In this document: positions 5,930-12,953 of the stretch, in pieces
Layout of the letters: every line of letters begins with the position of its first letter
Position numbering within the stretch: position 1 is the first letter of the stretch
Source of the DNA: Gammaproteobacteria bacterium
GTDB lineage: Bacteria; Pseudomonadota; Gammaproteobacteria; GRL18
Assembly (NCBI GenBank): GCA_023144715.1
Contig: JAGLFC010000149.1
Location: 1 to 14,938, forward strand
Reading direction: 5' to 3'
DNA: 14,938 bases
Translations under genes and position numbers: made by a program
Notes under the pieces: generated by a model
The model's input: the letters and a program-made list of their open reading frames with translations, nothing else
What the model was told of the DNA's origin: nothing
The model's database searches: none

Positions 5930-6898
5930 ATGGCAAAAAATATTCAGCTTGATGAGCAAGGAAATTTAAAACATTTTCTGTCTATTGAAGGTTTTAAACG
6001 GCAACATTTAATGAATATTTTAGATGCGGCCGAACCTTTTGCAAACGTTCATGCACAGGCCGTTAAAAAAGTGCCTATTTTACGAGGCAAAACGATTGTT
6101 AATTTATTTTTTGAAGCCAGTACTCGCACTCGAACCACCTTTGAATTAGCTGCCAAGCGATTATCTGCTGATGTACTCAATATTAACATCAATGCGTCTG
6201 CGACCACTAAAGGAGAAAGCTTGCTGGATATGTTGCATAATTTGGAAGCAATGCACTGTGATATGTTTATTGTCCGTCATAACCAAAGTGGTGCGGCTCA
6301 TTTCATTGCACAACATGTTTCACCGAATATCAGTGTGATTAATGCGGGCGATGGTTGTCATTCTCACCCTTCACAAGCGATGTTAGATATGTTTACCATC
6401 CGCAAGCACAAAACACACTTTGCCGATCTGATTGTCGTCATTGTGGGTGATATATTACATTCACGAGTAGCTCGTTCACAAATTCATGCACTTAATACTC
6501 TAGGTGTGACAGAAGTGCGAGTGGTGGGTCCTAAAACGCTGATTCCCTATGAAATCGAAAGCCTAGGAGTACATGTTTATCATGATATGGAAAAAGCATT
6601 AATAGGTTCTGATGTCATTATTATGTTACGTCTGCAAAAAGAACGGATGCAAGGGGCATTACTCCCCAGTGCAAATGAATATTATCATCAATACGGTCTC
6701 ACAGAACAAAAGTTAAGTTATGCAAAACCCGATGCCATTGTCATGCACCCAGGCCCTATTAATCGAGGTGTTGAAATTGCATCAAGCATTGCGGATGGTC
6801 CACAATCTGTTATTCTTGAACAAGTCAGTAATGGCATTGCCATACGCATGGCCGTCATGACACAAACACTTGGACGAAAGACAGGAGTTCAACTTTAA
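5930..6898 (+). CDS. pyrB: Aspartate carbamoyltransferase catalytic chain
   Basis: A 322-residue aspartate transcarbamoylase, catalysing carbamoyl phosphate plus L-aspartate to N-carbamoyl-aspartate, the committed step of UMP synthesis. The carbamoyl-phosphate site is visible at 64-70 (STRTRTT) and at TTKGES (92-97, Lys94); HPSQAMLDM (146-154), GDILHSRVARS (173-183), MLRLQKERM (232-240) and HPGPINRGVEI (273-283) complete the set. The N-terminal LDEQGNLKHFLS segment resembles the Pseudomonas (class A) enzyme, which assembles with an inactive dihydroorotase; the following gene encodes such a protein and no pyrI regulatory subunit is present. A strong site AAGGTGA lies seven bases before the ATG. 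The stop overlaps the pyrC' start by one base (TAATG), consistent with balanced production of both subunits. Confidence 0.95.
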   Translation: MAKNIQLDEQGNLKHFLSIEGFKRQHLMNILDAAEPFANVHAQAVKKVPILRGKTIVNLFFEASTRTRTTFELAAKRLSADVLNININASATTKGESLLDMLHNLEAMHCDMFIVRHNQSGAAHFIAQHVSPNISVINAGDGCHSHPSQAMLDMFTIRKHKTHFADLIVVIVGDILHSRVARSQIHALNTLGVTEVRVVGPKTLIPYEIESLGVHVYHDMEKALIGSDVIIMLRLQKERMQGALLPSANEYYHQYGLTEQKLSYAKPDAIVMHPGPINRGVEIASSIADGPQSVILEQVSNGIAIRMAVMTQTLGRKTGVQL

Positions 6899-8211
6899 TG
6901 TCTGATATTGCTCAATTATGTGCTGCTATTGCCTCTAACCACCCTGCTATTAGTATTATTAATGGTCATCTCATTGATCCTGCCAATCATATTGATCAAC
7001 CTTTAGATATACATCTACAACAAGGAAAAATTTTAGCGATAGGTAAAGCACCTGATGATTTTATACCTCGTCAAGTCATTGATGCTAAAGGTTTAATTGT
7101 TTGTCCGGGACTGATTGATCTACGCTTTCGTTTAGGTCAATACGGCTATGAAACTAGAGGCAGTATTGCTCGTGAAACTAAGGCTGCTGTTGCAGGAGGT
7201 ATTACGACTTTATGTTGTCCTCCAGATACCGTTCCCATTATTGATAATGCCGCTATGGTCAAGCTCATACGTCTTAAAGCAGAAGCGGAAGGTTTGACTA
7301 AAATTTATACTCTGAGTGCTTTAACACAACAATTAAACGGTGAAAAGCTCAGTGAAATGTGTGAATTAAAAGATGCAGGCTGTGTCGGTACCAGTAATGC
7401 CTTGCGTCCTATTAAAAGTACCTTAGTGATGCGCAGAGCATTAGAATATGCGGCCAGTCATAATATTACTGTTTTTATTCAGGCATTTGATCCTTGGTTA
7501 AGTGATGGTTGTGCTCATGAAGGAGCCGTCAGTACCCGTTTGGGTCTAGCAGGTATTCCTGTCAGTGCTGAAACAATTGCCATTGCCAGAGATTTGCAAC
7601 TCATCGAACTCACGGGTGCTAAAGTACATTTTTGTCAGCTCTCTAGTGCTAAAGCAGTGCAATTAATCCAACATGCACAACAGAGTGGTTTAGCCGTAAC
7701 CGCTGATGTAACGGCACATCATTTACATTTAACTGAAATGGATATTGCTGATTTTGATAGCAATTGCCATGTCATACCGCCTCTCCGAACACAACGAGAT
7801 TTAACCGCTTTACGTCAGGGATTAAGTTCTGGAGTGATTACGAGTATTGTCTCCGATCATCAGCCTCATAGCAGTGATGCTAAATTAGCCCCCTTTGCTG
7901 CTACAGAACCGGGTATCAGTGCAGTAGAAACCTTATTACCGCTTGCCTTAAAAATGCTGGATGAGCAAAATATGTCTTTGAGTGACATCATTGCGAGTCT
8001 AACCAATCAGCCTGCTAAAATATTGGGTATTAAAGAAGGTGCATTAAGTATTGGTAGCGATGCCGATATATGTATTTTTGATCCTAAGGAGTATTGGCGA
8101 GTGGATCGTGAAAAGTTATTAAGCTACGGACACAATACTCCATTTCATAATTGGGAGCTAAAAGGAAAAGTCAACTACACCATTAAAGCAGGTGAAGTTG
8201 TTTTTCCATAA
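6898..8211 (+). CDS. Dihydroorotase-like, inactive PyrC' partner of PyrB
   Basis: A 437-residue protein of the class I dihydroorotase (amidohydrolase) fold. The family backbone is clear: IINGHLIDP (20-28), KGLIVCPGLIDL (64-75), GGITTLCCPPDTVP (100-113), GLAGIPVSAE (216-225), TAHHLHLTEMD (272-282), SDHQPH (319-324) and ILGIKEG near the end. The metal-binding residues are missing. The HxH after PGLID is Arg-Phe-Arg (76-78), the later histidine of the HAED motif is Gln195 (QAFD), and the His expected in the HLS motif is Gln247 (QLS). It therefore should not bind zinc or cyclise carbamoyl-aspartate. This matches the non-catalytic PyrC' of pseudomonads, needed for assembly of dodecameric aspartate transcarbamoylase, and it is fused in the operon with pyrB by a TAATG overlap. 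A separate active pyrC should exist elsewhere in the genome. Confidence 0.9.
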   Translation: MSDIAQLCAAIASNHPAISIINGHLIDPANHIDQPLDIHLQQGKILAIGKAPDDFIPRQVIDAKGLIVCPGLIDLRFRLGQYGYETRGSIARETKAAVAGGITTLCCPPDTVPIIDNAAMVKLIRLKAEAEGLTKIYTLSALTQQLNGEKLSEMCELKDAGCVGTSNALRPIKSTLVMRRALEYAASHNITVFIQAFDPWLSDGCAHEGAVSTRLGLAGIPVSAETIAIARDLQLIELTGAKVHFCQLSSAKAVQLIQHAQQSGLAVTADVTAHHLHLTEMDIADFDSNCHVIPPLRTQRDLTALRQGLSSGVITSIVSDHQPHSSDAKLAPFAATEPGISAVETLLPLALKMLDEQNMSLSDIIASLTNQPAKILGIKEGALSIGSDADICIFDPKEYWRVDREKLLSYGHNTPFHNWELKGKVNYTIKAGEVVFP

Positions 8212-8227
8212 AAGGATTCATATTAAA

Positions 8228-9379
8228 TTAAAAGTTAACACCCACTCCATCATCACTATCTTCTTCGGTATCACTCAAACTGATACCGTCCATAGTCGAT
8301 CCCATAGATTCTGTATCATCATCCGCTAATTTAATCATTAAACGCAAATCATTAGCAGAATCTGCGTGATGCAAAGCATCTTCATAGGTAATTTCTTCCG
8401 TTTTATACAAATCATAAAGTGCCTGATCAAAAGTTTGCATACCTTCATCACGAGAATTTTTAATAATTTCTTTTAATTTATGAACCTCTCCTGAACGAAT
8501 ATTATCGGACATTAAAGGAGAATTAATCATAATTTCAATCGCTGCTCTGCGTCCTTTACCATCAGGTGTTGGTACTAATTGCTGGGCAATAAAAGCACGC
8601 ATATTTAAGGATAAATCCATTAATAATTGCTGTTTACGCTCTTCTGGAAAAAAGTTAATAATTCGGTCAATGGCTTGGTTGGCATTATTAGCATGTAAAG
8701 TTGCCATACATAAATGCCCTGTTTCAGCAAACGCAATCGCATGATCCATTGTTTCTCTTGAACGGATTTCACCAATTAAAATAACATCGGGTGCTTGGCG
8801 TAAGGTATTTTTTAAAGCAATTTCAAAAGAGTCCGTATCAATACCGACTTCACGCTGTGTAATAATACAACCCCCATGCTCATGAACAAATTCAATAGGA
8901 TCTTCAATCGTAATAATATGACCACTGCCATGTTCATTACGATAACCAATCATGGCGGCTAATGACGTTGACTTTCCTGACCCTGTTGATCCAACAAAGA
9001 CAATAAGACCTCGCTTAGTCATGGCTAAATCTTTAATCACTTCAGGTAAGCGTAAATCTTTATAGCTAGGAATCGTGGTTTCGATACGACGCAATACCAT
9101 ACCCACATGATTGCGTTGCATAAAGGCACTGACTCGAAAACGTCCCACGTTGTTACGACTGATTGCAAAATTACATTCATGCTCTTCTTCAAATTGAGCA
9201 CGTAATTTATCACTCATAATACCTGTAACAATCTGGTGTGCCTGAGTGGCGGTGAGCTTATTTTTTGTGACATGCGTTATTTTACCATTAATCTTCATTG
9301 AAGGGGGTGCACCAACGGTAATAAATAAATCCGATGCTTTTTTATGTGCCATTAACTTTAATAATGAGTCAAAATCCAT
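8228..9379 (-). CDS. pilU: PilU, type IV pilus retraction ATPase
   Basis: A 383-residue secretion ATPase of the PilT/PilU family. Landmarks are Walker A GSTGSGKS (130-137), the Asp-box TIEDPIEFVH (157-166), Walker B VILIGEIRSRET (199-210) with catalytic Glu204, and the His-box MATLHANNANQAIDRI (225-240). Assignment to PilU over PilT rests on the start MDFDSLLKLMAHKKASDLFIT, absence of the PilT AIRNLIRE motif, and a long acidic C-terminal tail (about 350-383) rich in Asp, Glu and Ser. PilU assists PilT in powering pilus retraction at the inner membrane. The start has a good site, AGAGG, about nine bases upstream. It lies 28 bases downstream of pilT on the same strand and is convergent with pyrC' with a 16-base gap that shows no clear hairpin. 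Confidence 0.95.
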   Translation of the reverse strand: MDFDSLLKLMAHKKASDLFITVGAPPSMKINGKITHVTKNKLTATQAHQIVTGIMSDKLRAQFEEEHECNFAISRNNVGRFRVSAFMQRNHVGMVLRRIETTIPSYKDLRLPEVIKDLAMTKRGLIVFVGSTGSGKSTSLAAMIGYRNEHGSGHIITIEDPIEFVHEHGGCIITQREVGIDTDSFEIALKNTLRQAPDVILIGEIRSRETMDHAIAFAETGHLCMATLHANNANQAIDRIINFFPEERKQQLLMDLSLNMRAFIAQQLVPTPDGKGRRAAIEIMINSPLMSDNIRSGEVHKLKEIIKNSRDEGMQTFDQALYDLYKTEEITYEDALHHADSANDLRLMIKLADDDTESMGSTMDGISLSDTEEDSDDGVGVNF

Positions 9380-9407
9380 TGTTCGCTACCTCTAGCAATC
9401 TAAATAC

Positions 9408-10442
9408 TTAAAAACTATCTTTGTTAGTAGCATAAGCCATCGCATCAGTTTTAGTAATAATATTTTTCGCTAATAAATCTTTTAAACATTGATCCAATGT
9501 TTGCATACCCACACCTTGACCCGTTTGAATAGCAGAGTACATCTGGGCAATTTTTGCTTCACGAATCAGATTACGAATAGCAGGAATACCAATCATAATT
9601 TCATGAGCAGCCACTCGTCCACCACCGACTTTTTTTAATAAAGTCTGAGAAACAACCGCACGTAAAGATTCTGATAACATAGAGCGTACCATATCTTTTT
9701 CGGCTGCTGGAAACACATCAATAATACGGTCAATGGTTTTTGCCGCAGAACTGGTATGCAAAGTACCAAAGACTAAGTGACCTGTTTCTGCTGCGGTCAG
9801 GGCAAGACGAATAGTTTCTAAATCACGTAACTCACCCACAAGAATAATATCAGGATCTTCACGTAAGGCAGAACGTAATGCTTCATTAAATCCTAAGGTA
9901 TCTCGATGCACCTCACGTTGGTTGACCAAACACTTTTTACTTTCATGAACAAATTCTATCGGATCTTCGACCGTTAAAATATGCTCATAAACAGTATCAT
10001 TTAAAAAATCCATCATGGCCGCTAGAGTGGTTGACTTGCCTGAACCTGTCGGTCCTGTTACTAAGACAATGCCCCGTTTATTATCACAAATTGTTTTTAA
10101 AATATCGGGTGCACCTAACTCTTCAAGTGATAAAACGGTAGAAGGAATGGTACGAAAAACAGCCCCTGCACCACGATTCTGATTAAAGGCATTGACACGA
10201 AAACGTGCTAAACCAGGTACTTCAAATGAGAAATCCGTTTCCAAAAATTCTTCAAAATCTTTGCGTTGTTTATCATTCATAATGTCATACACCATATCGT
10301 GTACATCATTATTAGACAACGCTGGAATATTGACTCGACGAATATCACCATCGACCCTGATCATAGGAGGTAATCCAGCAGAAAGGTGTAAATCTGATGC
10401 CCCATTTTTTGCACAAAATGCCAGTAATTCAGTTATATCCAT
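9408..10442 (-). CDS. pilT: PilT, type IV pilus twitching motility ATPase
   Basis: A 344-residue hexameric retraction ATPase needed for twitching motility. The start MDITELLAF is the canonical PilT beginning; a GTG immediately upstream at 10445 adds one residue but ATG 10442 is preferred. Counting from that GTG, Walker A is GPTGSGKS (131-138), the Asp-box TVEDPIEFVHE (158-168), Walker B IILVGELRDLET (200-211), the His-box GTLHTSSAAKTIDRI (227-241), and the diagnostic PilT motif AIRNLIRE at 289-296, which separates it from PilU. All catalytic elements look intact. The gene is divergent from yggS across about 120 AT-rich bases that must hold promoters in both directions. No pilin or assembly genes are in the window, so the rest of the type IV pilus machine lies elsewhere. 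Confidence 0.97.
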   Translation of the reverse strand: MDITELLAFCAKNGASDLHLSAGLPPMIRVDGDIRRVNIPALSNNDVHDMVYDIMNDKQRKDFEEFLETDFSFEVPGLARFRVNAFNQNRGAGAVFRTIPSTVLSLEELGAPDILKTICDNKRGIVLVTGPTGSGKSTTLAAMMDFLNDTVYEHILTVEDPIEFVHESKKCLVNQREVHRDTLGFNEALRSALREDPDIILVGELRDLETIRLALTAAETGHLVFGTLHTSSAAKTIDRIIDVFPAAEKDMVRSMLSESLRAVVSQTLLKKVGGGRVAAHEIMIGIPAIRNLIREAKIAQMYSAIQTGQGVGMQTLDQCLKDLLAKNIITKTDAMAYATNKDSF

Positions 10443-10523
10443 CACTTATACCCATTGTATTATATTTGAGTGTTTATTATGTATCATATTATTCATATCT
10501 ATATATTGATCATGTTATTTATT

Positions 10524-10532
10524 TGCTATAAT
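10524..10532 (+). promoter_or_regulatory. Extended -10 promoter element for yggS
   Basis: TGC followed by a perfect TATAAT (10527-10532) forms an extended -10, about 35 bases before the yggS ATG. TTGATC at 10506-10511 is a possible -35 but its 15-base spacing is short, which extended -10 promoters tolerate. The opposite strand has a TATAAT at 10464-10459 that could serve pilT, but it lies too close to the start for confidence. Confidence 0.45.
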
Positions 10533-10566
10533 TATTAATAAATATAATTATTTAGTATAGATCAAA

Positions 10567-11268
10567 ATGACCAATACAAGAAAGCAATTTATTCACATAA
10601 ATCAACGCATCGAAGATGCCTTTCAAAAAAGTGGGCGTTCTCATACTCAGCCTGTTACTTTGTTAGCTGTGAGTAAATATCATAGCGTACAAAAAATTCA
10701 TGATTTCTATGAATTAGGTCAAAGAGATTTTGGTGAAAGCTACTTACAAGAAGCCTTACAAAAAATAGAGGCTAATACTCATAAAGATATTATCTGGCAT
10801 TTTATCGGTCCTATTCAATCCAATAAAACAAAATTAATCGCTAAAAATTTTCATTGGGTACATTCCGTTGATCGTTTTAAAATAGCCCAACGATTAAATA
10901 CACAACGAGCAGAAAATTCTAATCCTCTTAATATATGCCTACAGATTAATATCAGTCAAGAAACTCAAAAATCTGGTTTCAGTCAAGATGAAGTGACCGC
11001 TTGCATTACAGAAATCAGCCAATTACCCCATTTATCATTACGCGGTTTAATGGCTATCCCTAAAGCTTCCAATAACATTGAACAACAAAAACAGGCATTT
11101 CATCAATTAAAACAACTTATGTTACAGCTTAATCAACACTTTAATCTCACAATGGATACCCTTTCTATGGGTATGTCCAATGATCTCGACACAGCAATTA
11201 CAGAAGGTGCCACTATTATTCGTATTGGCACTGCTCTTTTTGGTGCTAGAAAAAAAATTATTGATTAA
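10567..11268 (+). CDS. yggS: YggS, PLP-binding homeostasis protein
   Basis: A 233-residue protein of the YggS/PROSC (PLPBP) family, which binds pyridoxal 5'-phosphate in a single-domain barrel and buffers PLP supply without known enzymatic turnover. The PLP lysine is Lys37 in LLAVSKYHS. Further family marks are FGESYLQE (55-62; usually FGENYVQE), WHFIGPIQSNK (77-87), RGLMAIP (159-165), LSMGMSNDLDTAI (199-211) and IRIGTALFGAR (218-228). The length is typical. It is the first gene of a yggS-proC-yggT run that is widely conserved in gammaproteobacteria and often sits next to pilT. The ribosome-binding site is weak (GATC/AAAA upstream). Function in proline metabolism is inferred only from genomic linkage with proC. 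Confidence 0.95.
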   Translation: MTNTRKQFIHINQRIEDAFQKSGRSHTQPVTLLAVSKYHSVQKIHDFYELGQRDFGESYLQEALQKIEANTHKDIIWHFIGPIQSNKTKLIAKNFHWVHSVDRFKIAQRLNTQRAENSNPLNICLQINISQETQKSGFSQDEVTACITEISQLPHLSLRGLMAIPKASNNIEQQKQAFHQLKQLMLQLNQHFNLTMDTLSMGMSNDLDTAITEGATIIRIGTALFGARKKIID

Positions 11269-11316
11269 GCCAATTTGCTTAAATTGAGTTATAATTATCA
11301 CTTATAGCAAACTGGC
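11269..11316 (+). repeat. Imperfect inverted repeat in the yggS-proC spacer
   Basis: GCCAATTTGCT at 11269-11279 faces AGCAAACTGGC at 11306-11316; ten of eleven positions pair, with one A-C mismatch. The 26-base loop is AT-rich and contains a TATAAT at 11290-11295. There is no T tract after the second arm, so it is not a usual terminator. It begins at the base after the yggS stop and could be an mRNA structure or a binding site. Confidence 0.55.
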
Positions 11317-11345
11317 TAGATAACTTATTATGGATCTTACTCTAA

Positions 11346-12203
11346 ATGATTAATAAAAAAATTGGTTTTATCGGCTCTGGCAATATGGCTTATAGTCTGA
11401 TTGGAGGTCTTACCTCAACAGGTGTACTGGGTCAAAATATTTGGATCAGCGATCCCAATACTGAAAAAATGACTTCTATAGCCAGTCAATTTGGCGTTCA
11501 TATCAGCAATAATATTGAACTGGCTCAAACCGTTGATATTATTATTCTTGCCGTAAAACCACAACAATTAGCACAGGTTTGTCGTGAAATTGCATCCGTG
11601 ATAGATGACAACCCACCTTTGATTGTTTCTATCGCCGCTGGCGTGCGTATTAAAGATATTGAGCAGTGGTTACACAGTGAAGATCACAACAAAACCATAA
11701 GCCACGCATTAGTACGTTGTATGCCCAATACACCTGCACTCGTACAAAGTGGTGCAACGGCCTTATTTGCCAATGAACAAGTCAATGATGAACAAAAAAC
11801 ATTAGCCGAGTCTATCTTACGTGCCGCAGGTTTAACACTCTGGTTAGATAAAGAGTCTGATATGGATGCGGTTACTGCTTTATCAGGCAGTGGGCCTGCT
11901 TACTTCTTTTTAGTCATAGATGCGATGGAAAAAGCAGGTGTTCAATTAGGACTTACTGAAAATACCGCACACCTACTCGCGATGCAAACTGCCTTTGGAG
12001 CTGCAAAAATGGCATTGGAAAGTGATGATTCTCCTGAATTATTAAGAAAAAAAGTCACTTCACCCGCAGGCACTACAGAAGCCGCCATTCGTATTTTACA
12101 AGAAGGTGAATTAGAAGCATTATTTGCCAAAGCCATGCTCGGTGCAAAAAAACGTTCTATAGAGCTGGCAGAAATGGTCGCTCACGAATCATTAAACCAC
12201 TAA
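11346..12203 (+). CDS. proC: Pyrroline-5-carboxylate reductase
   Basis: A 285-residue enzyme catalysing the last step of proline synthesis, reduction of pyrroline-5-carboxylate to proline with NAD(P)H. The N-terminal Rossmann domain has IGFIGSGNMA (6-15) and ILAVKPQ (67-73). The family signatures RCMPNTPALV (124-133), ALSGSGPAYFF (178-188) and VTSPAGTTEAAI (237-248) are all intact, the last being the proline/P5C binding region. Length is slightly above the E. coli enzyme (269). Its start is followed by a basic MINKKIGFIG beginning typical of ProC. A seven-codon frame (ATG at 11330, stop at 11351-11353) overlaps the proC start. The last codons and stop lie in a short 14-base tandem duplication. 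Confidence 0.96.
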   Translation: MINKKIGFIGSGNMAYSLIGGLTSTGVLGQNIWISDPNTEKMTSIASQFGVHISNNIELAQTVDIIILAVKPQQLAQVCREIASVIDDNPPLIVSIAAGVRIKDIEQWLHSEDHNKTISHALVRCMPNTPALVQSGATALFANEQVNDEQKTLAESILRAAGLTLWLDKESDMDAVTALSGSGPAYFFLVIDAMEKAGVQLGLTENTAHLLAMQTAFGAAKMALESDDSPELLRKKVTSPAGTTEAAIRILQEGELEALFAKAMLGAKKRSIELAEMVAHESLNH

Positions 12204-12230
12204 CTCAATACCACTAACTCAATACCACTA
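12197..12230 (+). repeat. 14-base tandem duplication at the proC stop
   Basis: CCACTAACTCAATA occurs at 12197-12210 and again exactly at 12211-12224, followed by a partial third CCACTA (12225-12230). The first copy contains the last His codon and the TAA stop of proC; the rest pads the gap to yggT. It looks like replication slippage. The final partial copy runs into AGGA, the yggT ribosome-binding site. Confidence 0.9.
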
Positions 12231-12243
12231 GGAAAATTAAGTC

Positions 12244-12795
12244 ATGGACAATTTTTTAGTCAATGCTGGTTCTTATCTCATTAGTACCATTATTGGTCTT
12301 TATATTATCGTTGTATTACTGCGTTTTTTATTACAAGTCGTTCGTGCTGACTTTTATAATCCACTCTCACAATTTATCGTTAAAGCCACCAATCCTATCC
12401 TTATTCCTCTACGAAAAATAATACCGGGATTATTTGGTATTGATATTGCCTCTTTAGTGTTGGCTTATTTATTACAATTGATAGAAAACGGCTTACTGTT
12501 TGCTGTAAAAGGCATTTCAATTAATCCTATATTTTTACTTTGGTATAGTATTGGATCATTATTAACTTTAGTATTATATTTTTATCTCTTTGCAATTTTA
12601 ATCTATGTCATTGTAAGTTGGGTCAGTCCGGGTACCTATAATCCTGCAACAGCCATTATTCATCAAATAATTGAGCCTATTATGCGACCTGCACGCAAAC
12701 TACTCCCTCCTTATTCAGGTATGGATCTATCACCACTTTTAGTTATTGTAGCACTCAATATTTTAATTATGTTTATACCTGTTATCTTTGATTAA
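12244..12795 (+). CDS. yggT: YggT family integral membrane protein
   Basis: A 183-residue inner-membrane protein built from two YggT repeats, as in proteobacterial YggT. Each repeat has a hydrophobic helix followed by the family's short amphipathic motif: LLRFLLQVVRADFYNPLSQF (25-44) with TNPILIPLRKIIPG (49-62), and VIVSWVSPGTYNPATAII (122-139) with IEPIMRPARKLLPP (143-156). Additional helices at about 65-85, 96-118 and 164-182 give four or more membrane passes. Function is not firmly established; roles in osmotic stress or cation uptake have been suggested for relatives. It follows proC by 40 bases with an AGGA site ten bases before the ATG, in the conserved yggS-proC-yggT order. Confidence 0.92.
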   Translation: MDNFLVNAGSYLISTIIGLYIIVVLLRFLLQVVRADFYNPLSQFIVKATNPILIPLRKIIPGLFGIDIASLVLAYLLQLIENGLLFAVKGISINPIFLLWYSIGSLLTLVLYFYLFAILIYVIVSWVSPGTYNPATAIIHQIIEPIMRPARKLLPPYSGMDLSPLLVIVALNILIMFIPVIFD

Positions 12796-12805
12796 GTGCA
12801 AAATT

Positions 12806-12847
12806 AATGTGAACCAATTCCTATTTTTGATCGTGTTCACATTTTAT
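12806..12847 (+). terminator. Candidate Rho-independent terminator after yggT
   Basis: A perfect nine-base inverted repeat, AATGTGAAC (12806-12814) and GTTCACATT (12835-12843), encloses a 20-base loop and runs into TTTTATAT. It sits 11 bases after the yggT stop. The long loop and only four GC pairs make it a weak terminator. The TGTGA/TCACA halves recall a CRP site, but their spacing is far too wide for one. Confidence 0.5.
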
Positions 12848-12859
12848 ATACCTCTTTGT

Positions 12860-12889
12860 TTGACATATTGTTAAAACAAACGTCAATAT
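12860..12889 (+). promoter_or_regulatory. Candidate promoter/operator region for the dynamin-like gene
   Basis: A perfect -35 hexamer TTGACA lies at 12860-12865. With an 18-base spacer the -10 would be CAATAT (12884-12889), which keeps the key A and T positions but is poor; TATAGT at 12887-12892 fits better but needs 21 bases. The same stretch holds inverted repeats: ATATTG (12865-12870) with CAATAT (12884-12889), and TTTGTTT (12855-12861) with AAACAAA (12874-12880). These could be operator half-sites. Confidence 0.35.
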
Positions 12890-12953
12890 AGTATTATAGT
12901 TAAAGTAATATGGTACGACATCAATGTAATACAAGGTAAAATAAGGAAAAATC

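Noticed and set aside
10192..10509. Plus-strand frame antisense to the start of pilT
   Set aside because: It overlaps the intact pilT N-terminus and shows no protein family features.
12808..12841. CRP-like TGTGA and TCACA halves after yggT
   Set aside because: A CRP site needs six bases between halves; here they are about 24 apart, so a hairpin is the better reading.
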